Shown here one piece after another: positions 21,393 to 30,740 of a DNA stretch of 64,000 bases (position 1 is its first letter; each line of letters opens with the position of its first letter). The stretch spans positions 372,001 to 436,000 of the forward strand of contig CP098528.1 of assembly GCA_030440445.1 (NCBI GenBank), read 5' to 3'. This stretch comes from Halomonas sp. KG2 (GTDB lineage: Bacteria; Pseudomonadota; Gammaproteobacteria; Pseudomonadales; Halomonadaceae). Position numbers and translations under genes: made by a program. Under the pieces are notes generated by a model that saw only the letters and a program-made list of their open reading frames with translations, ran no database searches and was not told where the DNA came from.

Positions 21393-21773
21393 TTACGCTA
21401 ATTGAACAGGAATCGCGTTACTGGTGTGGCTAACGTGATTGCCTTCTTGCAGATAGACAAGCGCTGGCTGATGCTTTTCAAGCTCTGCTTCAGAGTAGTG
21501 AGCGTAACTACAAATAATGATTCGGTGTTCCGGTGAGGCTAAATGCGCGGCTGCACCATTGATGGAAATTAGCCGAGAGCCTTCTTCTCCACGAATCGCG
21601 TAGGTAGTGAAGCGCTCGCCGTTTTCCACGTTATAGATCTGGATTTGCTCGTTTTCGCGAATACCGGCCATATCCAGCAATTCCCCGTCGATAGCACAGG
21701 AACCTTCGTAATTGAGTACCGCGTGGGTAACGCGAGCCATATGCAGTTTGGCTTTCAGCATAATCGTGTGCAT
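21393..21773 (-). CDS. panD: Aspartate 1-decarboxylase (pyruvoyl enzyme)
   Basis: PanD decarboxylates aspartate to beta-alanine for pantothenate. The 126-residue proenzyme cleaves itself between Gly24 and Ser25 in [10 protein letters not shown]; the new serine becomes the pyruvoyl group. Lys9 (MLKAKLH), Tyr58 region ([11 protein letters not shown]) and SINGAAAH are conserved. The chosen start reproduces the canonical Gly24-Ser25 numbering. It is the last gene of panB-panC-panD, 26 bp after panC. Confidence 0.97.
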   Translation of the reverse strand: MHTIMLKAKLHMARVTHAVLNYEGSCAIDGELLDMAGIRENEQIQIYNVENGERFTTYAIRGEEGSRLISINGAAAHLASPEHRIIICSYAHYSEAELEKHQPALVYLQEGNHVSHTSNAIPVQLA

Positions 21774-21799
21774 AGAAACTCCTAAATAGCGAAACTAGC

Positions 21800-22669
21800 T
21801 TACGCGCTAGTGTCAGTGGCAGCGTCTGGGAGCTGCACGCTGATGTTGTCAATAAGTCGAGCGGGGCCTAGCTTAGCCGCTGCTAGTAGCACGGCACTGC
21901 GTGTCGAGCTGCCCACAGGAGCAAGCGTTGCGTCACGTAGCTCAAGGTAATCAGGCGTAAAGCCAGCATCATACAGTGCCGTTTTACCCTGTTGTAGTAC
22001 CTCTTCGGCGGGGGTGCCGCGCTCTAACGCATCGCGTAGCTCGCATAAGGTGCGATATAGCATGGGGGCCTTTGCGCGCTCAGACGCACTTAAATAACCA
22101 TTACGAGAGGAGAGCGCTAGGCCGTCATCGGCGCGCACAATCGGTACGCCGATAATCTCGATAGGCATGTGTAGATCACTCACTAGCTTACGAATGACCG
22201 CAAGTTGCTGGTAATCTTTTTCACCGAAGCAAGCCACATCCGGCTGCACCAGATTAAATAGCATGCTGACCACGGTAGAAACGCCATCAAAGTGCCCAGG
22301 GCGCGAGCCTCCGCACAGCCCTTCGCCTACGTCGGGGACATGCACGAGGGTCTGGGCAGCTAGGCCATTGGGGTAAAGCGCGCTGACGGTGGGGGCGAAG
22401 AGAATATCGCAGCCAGCATCGGTCAACTGCGCTTGGTCTGCCTCGAATGTGCGTGGGTAGGCGTCCAAGTCTTCACCGGGACCGAACTGCATTGGGTTCA
22501 CGAACAGGCTTGAAATGACGACGTCAGCGTGCTGACGAGCATTGGCCACAAGCGCCAAGTGACCTTGATGCAGGTTGCCCATAGTGGGCACTAAGGCAAT
22601 GCGTTGGCCACGCTGGCGGTATTCGCGGAGCGTGCTGCGTAATTCGTGGATATCTCGTAAAGTGCGCAT
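21800..22669 (-). CDS. panC: Pantothenate synthetase
   Basis: PanC joins pantoate and beta-alanine with ATP via a pantoyl-adenylate. The 289-residue protein carries the nucleotidyltransferase HxGH motif in [45 protein letters not shown], and the KMSKS-like LSSRNGYLS. It lies between panB (29 bp gap) and panD and completes the substrate pair: PanB leads to pantoate, PanD gives beta-alanine. Confidence 0.97.
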   Translation of the reverse strand: MRTLRDIHELRSTLREYRQRGQRIALVPTMGNLHQGHLALVANARQHADVVISSLFVNPMQFGPGEDLDAYPRTFEADQAQLTDAGCDILFAPTVSALYPNGLAAQTLVHVPDVGEGLCGGSRPGHFDGVSTVVSMLFNLVQPDVACFGEKDYQQLAVIRKLVSDLHMPIEIIGVPIVRADDGLALSSRNGYLSASERAKAPMLYRTLCELRDALERGTPAEEVLQQGKTALYDAGFTPDYLELRDATLAPVGSSTRSAVLLAAAKLGPARLIDNISVQLPDAATDTSA

Positions 22670-22698
22670 AAAAGGGTCGTGGTCGTTCCAGTTGGCGC

Positions 22699-23490
22699 TT
22701 AAAAACAGTGCTCAGCGGCTGGGAAAGTGCGGGTTTTAACCGCTTCATGGTAGTGTGCAAATGCGCTTTGAATGCTTTCAGCATCAGCCATGAAGTTCTT
22801 GACGAAGCGCGGCGTGCGGCCATGAGTAACGCCTAGCACGTCGTGCATGACTAGAATTTGGCCATCGGTATCAGGGCCTGCGCCGATACCAATCACTGGG
22901 ACGTCTAAGGCTTCAGTTACCGCTTTACCAAGACTTGCTGGTACACACTCCAGCAAAATCACGGAAGCACCTGCCTCAACGAGCACTTTTGCATCATTGA
23001 TGATTTGTTCGGCCTGGGCGGCTTCGCGGCCTTGCACTTTATAACCACCTAACTGGTAGACCGTTTGCGGTGTTAACCCAAGGTGGGCGCATACCGGGAC
23101 GCCGCGGCGGGTCATCTCACGGATACCGTCGGCCATCCATGCTTCGCCTTCGACTTTTACCAGTTCAGCGCCAGCACGCATCAATGCGGCAGAATCTTCT
23201 AGCATACGTTCCGTAGTGGCGTTGCTCATAAACGGCAAATCCACCATCAACAGGCTATGGCCTTTGCCACGCGCCGTGCAGCGTGTGTGGTAGCAAATAT
23301 CTTCCATAGTCACGGGAAGCGTACTAGTGTGCCCTTGTAAGACCATACCTAGGGAATCGCCGACTAGCAGAACATCAACGCCTGCAGCGCTGGCGGCATG
23401 GGCAAAAGAGGCATCGTAAGCGGTCAGGCAACTGAACGTTTCGCCGGCGCGCTTATACGCCTGCAGAGTGCTCAGGGTGACGGTTTTCAT
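22699..23490 (-). CDS. panB: 3-Methyl-2-oxobutanoate hydroxymethyltransferase
   Basis: PanB transfers a hydroxymethyl group from 5,10-methylene-THF to alpha-ketoisovalerate, giving ketopantoate. At 263 residues it has normal length. Motifs: [24 protein letters not shown], metal and substrate residues in [20 protein letters not shown] [13 protein letters not shown], and [17 protein letters not shown] 135-bp gap before folK contains a 10-bp inverted repeat that may be an operator. Pathway link: folate (folK, folP in this window) supplies its one-carbon donor. Confidence 0.97.
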   Translation of the reverse strand: MKTVTLSTLQAYKRAGETFSCLTAYDASFAHAASAAGVDVLLVGDSLGMVLQGHTSTLPVTMEDICYHTRCTARGKGHSLLMVDLPFMSNATTERMLEDSAALMRAGAELVKVEGEAWMADGIREMTRRGVPVCAHLGLTPQTVYQLGGYKVQGREAAQAEQIINDAKVLVEAGASVILLECVPASLGKAVTEALDVPVIGIGAGPDTDGQILVMHDVLGVTHGRTPRFVKNFMADAESIQSAFAHYHEAVKTRTFPAAEHCF

Positions 23491-23519
23491 GGCGTGCTCT
23501 CGTAGTTTCTAAGTGGGTC

Positions 23520-23558
23520 GATGCAACGTGGGCAGCCGACCATTATTAACGTTGCATC
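23520..23558. repeat. 10-bp inverted repeat upstream of panB
   Basis: GATGCAACGT (23520-23529) and ACGTTGCATC (23549-23558) are perfect inverted copies 19 nt apart, 30-70 bp before the panB start. A weak minus-strand promoter reading (TTCACG, 17 bp, TTAATA) overlaps the distal arm, so an operator role is possible. Confidence 0.45.
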
Positions 23559-23625
23559 CTTGCAAGCGTGAAGTGGCGTAACTGGCAATTGTTACCTGAA
23601 TGGGGGCTTGGTGTCGAGATTTGTG

Positions 23626-24147
23626 TCAGACGGTAGCAGTCACGGTAGCATTTAGATTGTCTAAGCGTTGTATCCCGCTTTGCTCAAGCTGCTTCAGCCA
23701 CTCAGCAAGCGGCTGTTGATAAAGCATTATTGGCTCTGATTGAGCGGCAGACACCAGTTCTTCAAGAGGCGCTAGTACAAAGGCGCGTTTATGCATATGA
23801 GGATGAGGCACCTGAAGCCTAGGGCGCACGATTGTGTCTTGATCATAAAGCAGCAGATCTAAATCCAGCGTGCGCGGCCCCCAGTGACGTAATCGCCGAC
23901 GACGGTGGCGTTGTTCTAGCCCTTGAAGCTGGTCTAGTAGTGCCAGCGGAGAAAACGTAGTTTCAAGGGCGGCCACGGCGTTAATAAAGTCAGGCTGGTC
24001 TTGTGGCCCTATTGGCCGTGTAGCGTATAGGGACGACTGAGCCACCAACCGGCAAAGAGGCAGTTTGTCCAGTTCTCGTAAGGCTTGGCGAATGTGGCTG
24101 ACGGGGTCATCCAAATTGCTACCTAGGCCAATATAAGCAAGTGACAT
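23626..24147 (-). CDS. folK: 2-Amino-4-hydroxy-6-hydroxymethyldihydropteridine pyrophosphokinase
   Basis: FolK pyrophosphorylates hydroxymethyl-dihydropterin, the step before FolP. From ATG 24147 the protein is 173 residues: AYIGLGSNLDDP, RPIGPQDQPDFINAVAALET, and the signature RRWGPRTLDLDLLLYD (here RLRHWGPRTLDLDLLLYD). The longer in-frame start at 24222 overlaps pcnB and adds 25 unrelated residues. It follows pcnB by 7 bp, the conserved pcnB-folK order. Confidence 0.96.
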   Translation of the reverse strand: MSLAYIGLGSNLDDPVSHIRQALRELDKLPLCRLVAQSSLYATRPIGPQDQPDFINAVAALETTFSPLALLDQLQGLEQRHRRRRLRHWGPRTLDLDLLLYDQDTIVRPRLQVPHPHMHKRAFVLAPLEELVSAAQSEPIMLYQQPLAEWLKQLEQSGIQRLDNLNATVTATV

Positions 24148-24154
24148 TGTGTTC

Positions 24155-25540
24155 TTACTGCTCTGTTTTACGTGGTTTGCGTCGTTTTTTACGTCGACGA
24201 TCCCCCTGGCTTGCCGGATCACTTCCTACTTTTTGCAGCAGCCGAAGTTGCTCGTGCTCATCACCTTGCTGGAAGGCATTCCACCAATCGCCTAAGCCAC
24301 GCGGTATTTCACCTGCTTGTTCACGCAACAGCAGCAAATCGTAGGCGGCTCGGAAGCGTGGGTGTTCGCGGGTTTGAAATGCCCGTTTGCCACGGCGTAG
24401 AGGAAGGCGTGCCTGTAGTTCCCAAATATCGCGCATGGGCATGCCAAAGCGTTTGGGAATCGAAATATGCTGTAACTGGCGAGTGACTACCTGCTGGGCG
24501 GCAGTTTGCAGCGCTGGAATTGCGGGCATGCCTTCGCGCTCAAGCTCAGCTTGACGGTGTGCCACTGGCGCCCACAAAAAGGCGGCTAGCAGAAAGGCTG
24601 GCGTAACTGGCCGACCTTCCGCAATGCGCTTATCGGTGTTAGTGAGCGCTTGTTCAATCAGATCTTCGGCCCAGGCGGCATCCGCCATAGCTTCTTCCGC
24701 TTCGGGGAACAGCATGCCAAACAAGTTGTAATGGCTCAGTAAACGGAAAGTAATTAAGCCGTGCCCCGACATGAATAGCTTGAGTACTTCATCAAACAAG
24801 CGGGCGGGAGGAATTTGCAGTAACAGCGGCGCCAGATCGTACATTGGCTCTTCAGTGGCTGGCTCGATGGTGAAATCGAGCTTGGCCGCAAAGCGCACCG
24901 CACGCAGCATGCGTACGGGGTCTTCCCGATAGCGGGTAACAGGGTCGCCAATCAATCGCAGTGTACGCGACTCAATATCACGCGCGCCGTTGGCAAAGTC
25001 ATGAATCGTGAAGTCAGCGATATTGTAGTAAAGCGCATTCACGGTGAAGTCGCGCCGTAGAGCGTCTTCTTCGATGTTGCCCCACACATTGTCTCGCAAT
25101 AGCAGGCCATCGTCAGACTGCTGGGCGATATGATCGCCGTGCTCGTCCTGAGGCTTGCCGCGAAAAGTGGTAACTTCAATGACTTCGCGACCAAAGCGCA
25201 CGTGCACAATGCGAAAACGCCGACCAATCAGCCGCGAATTGCGAAACAGGTCGCGCACCTGTTCCGGCGTTGCATTCGTGGCAACGTCGAAATCTTTCGG
25301 CATTTTGCCCAGCAATGCATCACGAATGCAGCCGCCAACCAGGAAGGCATCAAATCCAGCGCCATTAAGGCGATAGAGTACCTTTAACGCGGCCTCGCTG
25401 ATTTGCTGACGAGAAACAGGGTGCTCGGAGCGCGGAATAATACGGGGACTGAGCGCATCAGCGGCGCTCTCTGGGGAATCGAGCAGGGATTTCAAGTGCT
25501 CTCCCGGGCTATGTAATAAACGGGTAAATCCTTTAAACAT
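24155..25540 (-). CDS. pcnB: Poly(A) polymerase I
   Basis: PcnB adds 3' poly(A) tails that target RNAs for decay. The 461-residue protein has the nucleotidyltransferase GG-D-D signature FLVGGCIRDALLGKMPKDFDVAT (in two parts: GG...RD, then DFDVAT), the RNA-binding RRDFTVNALYYN, and EDPVRMLRAVRFAAKL. The basic tail RRRKKRRKPRKTEQ is typical of PcnB rather than of CCA-adding enzyme. It lies downstream of cbrB and the crcZ-like region, as in Pseudomonas. Confidence 0.95.
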   Translation of the reverse strand: MFKGFTRLLHSPGEHLKSLLDSPESAADALSPRIIPRSEHPVSRQQISEAALKVLYRLNGAGFDAFLVGGCIRDALLGKMPKDFDVATNATPEQVRDLFRNSRLIGRRFRIVHVRFGREVIEVTTFRGKPQDEHGDHIAQQSDDGLLLRDNVWGNIEEDALRRDFTVNALYYNIADFTIHDFANGARDIESRTLRLIGDPVTRYREDPVRMLRAVRFAAKLDFTIEPATEEPMYDLAPLLLQIPPARLFDEVLKLFMSGHGLITFRLLSHYNLFGMLFPEAEEAMADAAWAEDLIEQALTNTDKRIAEGRPVTPAFLLAAFLWAPVAHRQAELEREGMPAIPALQTAAQQVVTRQLQHISIPKRFGMPMRDIWELQARLPLRRGKRAFQTREHPRFRAAYDLLLLREQAGEIPRGLGDWWNAFQQGDEHEQLRLLQKVGSDPASQGDRRRKKRRKPRKTEQ

Positions 25541-25562
25541 GCGGCGATATCGACTCGCAGGG

Positions 25563-25592
25563 TATCGAAAACAGTATTATCGAAAACAGTAT
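25563..25592. repeat. 15-bp tandem duplication upstream of pcnB
   Basis: TATCGAAAACAGTAT occurs twice head-to-tail (25563-25577 and 25578-25592), followed by two further degenerate cgaaaaa runs. It lies 23-52 bp upstream of the pcnB ATG, in its leader. Confidence 0.8.
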
Positions 25593-25710
25593 CGAAAAAC
25601 GTAGCGAAAAAATGACCGCAAGGATAGCGGTAAGTTGCTGAGTGTAGCCGACCCCTTGAGGCTTGCAAAGCACTGGAGCAGGGTTTGTAAAAGACGACTG
25701 CTTTAAACGC

Positions 25711-26175
25711 GGAAAGGGGAGGCTACAAGAGCCTCCCCTATAAAGCAGACAATCAGCGTCCATGCTGTTGTTTTTCTTCATGATGGCACATCGCTCTGAA
25801 TACGCACCGCAGTCGGTAGGCGTGAGAACCAGTCTGATTCCGACCGCCTCGTATTCAAAACAATAATCCAACCGCGAACTTTTTCTCCCGGCGTGTTGTT
25901 ATTGGTTCCGGGGTGTACACACATGCTGCTGTTGTTTTTGTTTGGGAGCAGATTCTTTGTGTACGTCGCGTCCTTTTTTGGGCACTTGCTGACTGTTGTT
26001 ATTGTTCGCTGCGCCTATTCTGCTTAGCGCTAGCAAGTTGTGAGACTCAAGCCTGTTGTTCTTGTTAGTACTATGATCTCTGCCTGGCCCTGTTGTTTTT
26101 GTTTTGGCTCAGGTTGGGGCGGTGTCATGTTGTTTTTGTTAGCGACGTCCGCGCTGCCCATTTTGTTCTTCTTGC
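25711..26175 (-). ncRNA. crcZ: Candidate CrcZ-type small RNA (Hfq/Crc decoy)
   Basis: The 891-bp space between cbrB and pcnB has no credible gene. On the minus strand it carries seven copies of an A-rich motif ending in AACAACA (plus-strand positions 26128-26140, 26091-26103, 26054-26066, 25994-26006, 25930-25942, 25894-25903, 25766-25778). A variant, AAGAAGAACAAAA, lies at 26161-26173. Most copies read AACAANAACAACA. Such CA motifs bind Hfq/Crc in Pseudomonas CrcZ, a ~407-nt RNA encoded at the same place and activated by CbrB through sigma-54. A sigma-54 promoter (26186-26201) and a terminator hairpin bound a ~465-nt transcript. Position, strand, promoter class, motif set and length all agree. 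Ends are predicted. Confidence 0.85.
25715..25739 (-). terminator. Terminator hairpin of the CrcZ-like RNA
   Basis: AGGGGAGGCT / AGCCTCCCCT is a 10-bp perfect stem with a 5-nt loop. On the minus strand it is followed by TTTCC, a weak T-run. It lies about 175 bp before the pcnB start. Confidence 0.7.
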
Positions 26176-26185
26176 CCAGTAATAT

Positions 26186-26201
26186 TGCACTTGCTGTGCC
26201 A
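26186..26201 (-). promoter_or_regulatory. Sigma-54 (-24/-12) promoter of the CrcZ-like RNA
   Basis: The minus strand reads TGGCACAGCAAGTGCA, matching TGGCAC-N5-(T/G)TGCA with the invariant GG and GC dinucleotides at correct spacing. The predicted start is near 26175. CbrB, an enhancer-binding protein with a GAFTGA motif, is encoded immediately upstream. Confidence 0.85.
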
Positions 26202-26275
26202 CCCATTTTTTATTCTTTTATTTTCATGGGCTTGGAATTTATTGGCTATGCCAGGGAACTAATCGCAACGCATAG

Positions 26276-26326
26276 TGTTACCCGTTTTTAAGGGATTTTT
26301 GGGGCGTGTTGTGTGGGAAGGTAACA
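26276..26326. promoter_or_regulatory. Possible CbrB enhancer half-sites upstream of crcZ
   Basis: TGTTAC (26276-26281) and GTAACA (26321-26326) are inverted copies 39 bp apart, 75-125 bp upstream of the sigma-54 promoter, a typical enhancer distance. From memory, CbrB sites in Pseudomonas are built from TGTTAC/GTAACA elements; their spacing there is shorter, so this is tentative. A consensus IHF match (AATCAA-N4-TTG) lies at 26363-26375. Confidence 0.4.
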
Positions 26327-26431
26327 GTGGTTGATGGGGAGGTTTTGGATATTTCTTATGCAAATCAATCTATTGGACGTTAGTCGTAGAAGGCGAGGTG
26401 GTGAATGACTAATCATAGGTATTGCCGCCAC

Positions 26432-27817
26432 CTAATTGGGGCGGCGTGCGGTTTTTTTACGTGGGATGCCTAGGCGCTGGCGCCGCTCCCATAAATTTTT
26501 ACGGCTAATTCCCAGTTTTTGGGCCAACTCGGTTTCACTCATTTGATCCTGATGCTCTAGCACAAAATGCTGAAAATAGTCCTCGAGAGAGAGGTCGTCG
26601 TCATCGCCACTTGGCGCAGACGATTCATTGGCTAATGCGGAGCTGTTACCTGCTGAAGAGTGAGGTCGATTGGTAACAGGGCCAAGGCCGAGGTCGTCAG
26701 GGTGAATCAAATGCCCCTCAGCTAGAATTACACCCCTCTCCAGTGCATTCTCAAGTTCGCGTACGTTACCAGGCCAAGGGTAGTCGCGTAGGTCCTGTCG
26801 GGAAGCCCGTGACAAACGAAGCCCCTGGCGATCATGACGTTTGCAGGCTTTATCTAACAGGATGTCGGCTATCTTCAATACGTCTTCTTCTCGGTCGCGC
26901 AGCGGTGGTAGTTCGATCTGCATAACGTTGAGGCGATAGTAGAGATCTAGTCGGAATTCCCCGCTTTTTGACAGAGCGCGCAAGTCCCTATGGGTGGCGG
27001 CGATCAGACGAACGTCCACATGGCGTGTTTCGACGGAACCAATCTTACGGATTTCACCTTCTTGCAGTACGCGTAACAGCCGCGCTTGGGCATCCAGTGG
27101 TAACTCGCCGATTTCATCTAAAAACAGCGTGCCTCCGTCGGCGGCTTCCACTAACCCGGTTCGGGCAGCGCTGGCGCCGGTAAACGCTCCTTTCTCATGG
27201 CCAAAAAGCTCTGACTCGATCAGCGTCTCAGGTATTGCTGCGCAGTTCACGCAAATCAGTGGTGCTTTGGCGCGCTTGCTTTGCTGATGAATGGCCCGAG
27301 CAACGAGCTCTTTACCTGTGCCGGATTCTCCTTGAATCAGCACAGTAACGTCTGCCGGGGCTGTTTTGCGAATGCGCGTGTAAACCTGCTGCATAGCCGT
27401 GCAATTGCCGATCATCGTTTGACGCCCACCTCCTTCATCGGTGATATCCGGAGGCGTGCCTTGCTGCATCGACTGCTTATGCAGAATGCGTTCGACGGTT
27501 TCTAAAAGCTCGGTGTGATCAAATGGTTTGGCAACATAGTCCACAGCCCCTTGCTTAAGCGCGTCGACTGCCGAACGCATGCTGGCATAGCTGGTCATTA
27601 TCAGTACCGGCGCGGGTGCTGCGGCCTCAATTAGGGCGGTGCCAGGATCACCTGGCAGTCGCAGGTCGCTAATGACTAGATCAAACTCGCTAGGCGCCAG
27701 CTCACGTGCTTCTTCTGCGCTACCCGCTTCGCTGACGGTATAGCTGTGACGTTCGAGTAAACGCTTTAAAGCGCTGCGAATAATCGCTTCATCTTCAACA
27801 ATCAGTATCCTGGGCAT
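26432..27817 (-). CDS. cbrB: Sigma-54-dependent response regulator CbrB
   Basis: CbrB is the response regulator of CbrAB, which controls carbon/nitrogen use and drives crcZ. From ATG 27817 the protein is 461 residues. The receiver domain has phospho-acceptor Asp51 ([12 protein letters not shown]). The AAA+ domain has Walker A GESGTGKE, the sigma-54-contacting GAFTGA, and DEIGELP. A Fis-type helix-turn-helix ([20 protein letters not shown]) ends it. The start overlaps the cbrA stop region by 23 bp. Alternative in-frame starts (27832, 27901) add residues before the conserved PRILIVEDE. Identification rests on family architecture plus the gluQRS-cbrXA-cbrB-crcZ-pcnB order of Pseudomonas. Confidence 0.93.
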   Translation of the reverse strand: MPRILIVEDEAIIRSALKRLLERHSYTVSEAGSAEEARELAPSEFDLVISDLRLPGDPGTALIEAAAPAPVLIMTSYASMRSAVDALKQGAVDYVAKPFDHTELLETVERILHKQSMQQGTPPDITDEGGGRQTMIGNCTAMQQVYTRIRKTAPADVTVLIQGESGTGKELVARAIHQQSKRAKAPLICVNCAAIPETLIESELFGHEKGAFTGASAARTGLVEAADGGTLFLDEIGELPLDAQARLLRVLQEGEIRKIGSVETRHVDVRLIAATHRDLRALSKSGEFRLDLYYRLNVMQIELPPLRDREEDVLKIADILLDKACKRHDRQGLRLSRASRQDLRDYPWPGNVRELENALERGVILAEGHLIHPDDLGLGPVTNRPHSSAGNSSALANESSAPSGDDDDLSLEDYFQHFVLEHQDQMSETELAQKLGISRKNLWERRQRLGIPRKKTARRPN

Positions 27818-30740
27818 GAGGTAGGTGATCATCCTGTTGGTAAAGCGGTAGCCAAAGCGTGATGGCAGTGCCGCGAGGCTTTCCTGGAGGCAGCGACGCA
27901 ACCTCTATTTTGCCTTGGTGCTCATTGATAATTTGGTAGGCCAACGAGAGCCCAAGCCCCGTTCCTTGGCCCGCAGGCTTGGTCGTGGTGAACGGCTCGA
28001 AAAGGCGATGCTTCACGCTTGGGTCAATGCCGTGGCCATCATCGGTGACTCGCCACCAAGCATGGCTTGCCTGTTTGCCTGCTTCAATATGAACCGTGCC
28101 CTGAGCGTCGCAAGCGTCTTTGGCATTACTGAGTAAGTTGACCATGACCTGGGTTAATCGCTGAGCATCGCCACGCACCACGATGTCATCCGGACAGTCA
28201 TTGGTAAAGCTTACATCCTCCCCCGAGCGCGCTAAATGGATCAAGTGCAGCGCGTCTTCGCTAACGGTAGAGAGCGAGGCGGGAGATGCTGGCAGTGGCA
28301 GAGTCTGACGGCCACCGTGGGCAAAACCGACCAGCGAGTTAACAATCTTGGTGACTCGTTGGGTTAGCTGTTGAATTTGGTCAGCCGTTTCCAGTAATGC
28401 TGGGTCATCGGTATCGTAGCGCAAGTTTTGGGCCAGTGACGAAATGCCCGTGATAGGGTTGCCTATTTCATGTGCCACGCCTGCCGCAAGTTGGCCTATG
28501 GATGCCAAACGCGCGGCGTGGACAAGTTCCTCTTCTAGCCACTTCATTTCAGTATGGTCTTCTACCAAAATCACGCTGCCGCCACGGCTGTCGTGTCCGC
28601 TTAACACCGCTTTGTGAAGGGTGAGGAAGTAATCCTTGTCATGTAGCGACACGGCTTGTTTATACAACGGCGTATGGCTGGCGTTGAGTACACTACCGAG
28701 TAAATTGGGCCAGGGTGGGGGCAGGCTATCTCGGCGTGAGCCAATCACGCTATCGCCGCTAATCCCAGAGAGTGACGAAAGCGCCTCATTCCACATTAAC
28801 AGCTCATCATCGTCGCCTAGCACGCACAAGCCTACGGGCAAGTAGGCTAGCGTTTGCCGGTGATGGCGGCGCAAGCCATCCAGTTCCCGAGCCAGCCCAG
28901 TGAGCCTAGAGCGGTAAGCTTCAAGGCGGCTTTCAACAAAATGAATATCGTCAGTGACCGGGGCGTCGTCGTGGCGGTAGGGCAGGTAACGGTCAACAAT
29001 ATCTCGCGCAACTGAAGGCCCCATTAAACCGGATAGGTTCGCCTGGATTCGGTCGCGCAGGCGGCGCAGTGCATAGGGGCGGCGCTCCTGAGGTGTCAGG
29101 TTTAACGCTGCCAGTGCGCGGTCAACTTCACGGCTGGCAGCTTCATCGCCCAACGCTTGGGCAAGATAAGTAGGGAAATCTCCTGCCGTCGCTGCTTCCA
29201 GTGGTAGGCGTTTTGAACGAATGACCGCATCTACGGAACATGCTTCAGCCGCAGAGCGTTCGCCTTCTGAGATACGGGTAAATAACGACACAATGAGGAG
29301 CAGTAAAATATTCACCGCTAAAGAAACAAGTGTAACGTTATACCAAATGGGCGCATCCGCAGACATCAGAGGGGTGAGGGGCAGTGAGAGCATGGGGAGA
29401 TCAAGCAAAAGCGGCAACCATAGGCCCCACAGCCAAATGATGATGCCGCTCATTAGCCCGGCGATCATGCCCTTGCGGTTCGCACCGGGCCAGTACAGCA
29501 ACGCCAGCATGCCAGGCAGGCACTGTGCCATGCCTACAAATGCAGCGAGCCCCAAGTTTGTCAGCGAATGGTAGCGACCGACGCTTTCAGCAAATAGCCA
29601 CCCGCCCGCAATCACAGCGACGACTAAACCGCGACGTAGCCAGAGCAGCCAGCCGTATAAATCGCTACGCGCCTCTGGGGGGCGAGCCACTAGCACCACG
29701 TGGTTTAGCACCATGCCTGAAAGCGCCAGCGCGATCATCATCATGGTGCCACTGGCGGCGGCAAGGCCGCCGATGAAGGCTAGCGCTCCCACCCACCAAT
29801 GTTCTGACATCAAGAAGGCGGCGTAGGCAGCGACGGGAACCGTCTCGTTTGTCGATTGTGCAGCCCACCAAATCAACGGTACTGGAAGTGCCATCAGTAG
29901 CAAAAATAGCGGTAATGTCCAACTGGCTTGGAGCAGGGTGTGGCGAGAAAGGCTTTCTGCAAAGGTAATCTGAAACAGGTGCGGCATCATGAAAGCGGCC
30001 GCAAAGAACAGCAGTAGCAGCGTGCGCCATTGGGGGGCTTCAAATTGCGGCGTTGCGGCTTGGGCTGCGGCTCCAGGCCCTTCTAACCACTGCTGTAGTC
30101 CGTGAGGCCCATCAAATACCCACCACAGTGCAATGGCACCTAGCCCAAGCATCGCCAGTAGTTTAATGATCGATTCAAAAGCAATCACGCTGAGTAGCGT
30201 ATCGTGACGATGTCGGTGGCTGTGGCGTGCGCCAAACAACACCGCACAGCCTGCGATCACTCCGCAAAATAGCAGGGTAGCCGCCGCGCTATAGCGGCTG
30301 CCGGTGAGCAAGTAGACCGCATCGCTTAAGGTTTGCACCTGGATACCCAGCAGCGGCATCACGGCTAGCAGGCTGATCAACGTTACCAGAGTGCCTGCCC
30401 AGCGGGATCGGTAGCGAAACGCAAATAGATCCGCCAGTGAAGAGAGCTGGTAGGTACGAGTAATGCGTTGTATGGGCACAAGCAGTATGGGCGCCAGCAG
30501 AAAAGCCCCGGCTGCACCGAGGTAATATGCCAGGTAGCCAAAGCCTGCTTGCGCCGCAAGCTCCACACTGCCATAGATTGCCCACGCGCTGGCGTATACG
30601 CCCAGCGCCAGGGTGTACACAATAGGGTGGCGCGTAATGCGCACGGGTACCCAGCCACGCTCAACGGCCATGCCGCAAGCAAACAGTAAGGCAAGATAGC
30701 CTAAGCCCAGCAGTACTACTCCTAACAGCTCAACGCTCAT
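27795..30740 (-). CDS. cbrA: Sensor histidine kinase CbrA (SSS transporter-kinase hybrid)
   Basis: CbrA combines a sodium:solute symporter-like domain with a kinase. In this 981-residue protein about 13 membrane segments (roughly residues 5-500) resemble PutP-type transporters (SSSF/SLC5). A cytosolic STAC-like linker follows, then a PAS domain (about 625-725, [21 protein letters not shown]), the dimerisation/phospho-acceptor helix with His757 in [14 protein letters not shown], and the ATPase domain ([25 protein letters not shown]). In Pseudomonas the transporter part can carry histidine; the signal here is unknown. Its start overlaps cbrX by 11 bp with a good AAAAAGGAAG Shine-Dalgarno. Confidence 0.95.
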   Translation of the reverse strand: MSVELLGVVLLGLGYLALLFACGMAVERGWVPVRITRHPIVYTLALGVYASAWAIYGSVELAAQAGFGYLAYYLGAAGAFLLAPILLVPIQRITRTYQLSSLADLFAFRYRSRWAGTLVTLISLLAVMPLLGIQVQTLSDAVYLLTGSRYSAAATLLFCGVIAGCAVLFGARHSHRHRHDTLLSVIAFESIIKLLAMLGLGAIALWWVFDGPHGLQQWLEGPGAAAQAATPQFEAPQWRTLLLLFFAAAFMMPHLFQITFAESLSRHTLLQASWTLPLFLLLMALPVPLIWWAAQSTNETVPVAAYAAFLMSEHWWVGALAFIGGLAAASGTMMMIALALSGMVLNHVVLVARPPEARSDLYGWLLWLRRGLVVAVIAGGWLFAESVGRYHSLTNLGLAAFVGMAQCLPGMLALLYWPGANRKGMIAGLMSGIIIWLWGLWLPLLLDLPMLSLPLTPLMSADAPIWYNVTLVSLAVNILLLLIVSLFTRISEGERSAAEACSVDAVIRSKRLPLEAATAGDFPTYLAQALGDEAASREVDRALAALNLTPQERRPYALRRLRDRIQANLSGLMGPSVARDIVDRYLPYRHDDAPVTDDIHFVESRLEAYRSRLTGLARELDGLRRHHRQTLAYLPVGLCVLGDDDELLMWNEALSSLSGISGDSVIGSRRDSLPPPWPNLLGSVLNASHTPLYKQAVSLHDKDYFLTLHKAVLSGHDSRGGSVILVEDHTEMKWLEEELVHAARLASIGQLAAGVAHEIGNPITGISSLAQNLRYDTDDPALLETADQIQQLTQRVTKIVNSLVGFAHGGRQTLPLPASPASLSTVSEDALHLIHLARSGEDVSFTNDCPDDIVVRGDAQRLTQVMVNLLSNAKDACDAQGTVHIEAGKQASHAWWRVTDDGHGIDPSVKHRLFEPFTTTKPAGQGTGLGLSLAYQIINEHQGKIEVASLPPGKPRGTAITLWLPLYQQDDHLPHAQDTDC

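Noticed and set aside
25533..25871. 112-residue minus-strand frame overlapping the pcnB start
   Set aside because: It runs through the terminator hairpin and the tandem duplication, has no family resemblance, and overlaps pcnB in another frame.
26040..26291. 83-residue plus-strand frame in the cbrB-pcnB gap
   Set aside because: It is antisense to the CrcZ-like RNA and crosses its sigma-54 promoter. Its Leu/Phe/Cys-rich product is just the translation of TGTTGTTTTTGTT repeats; no Shine-Dalgarno.
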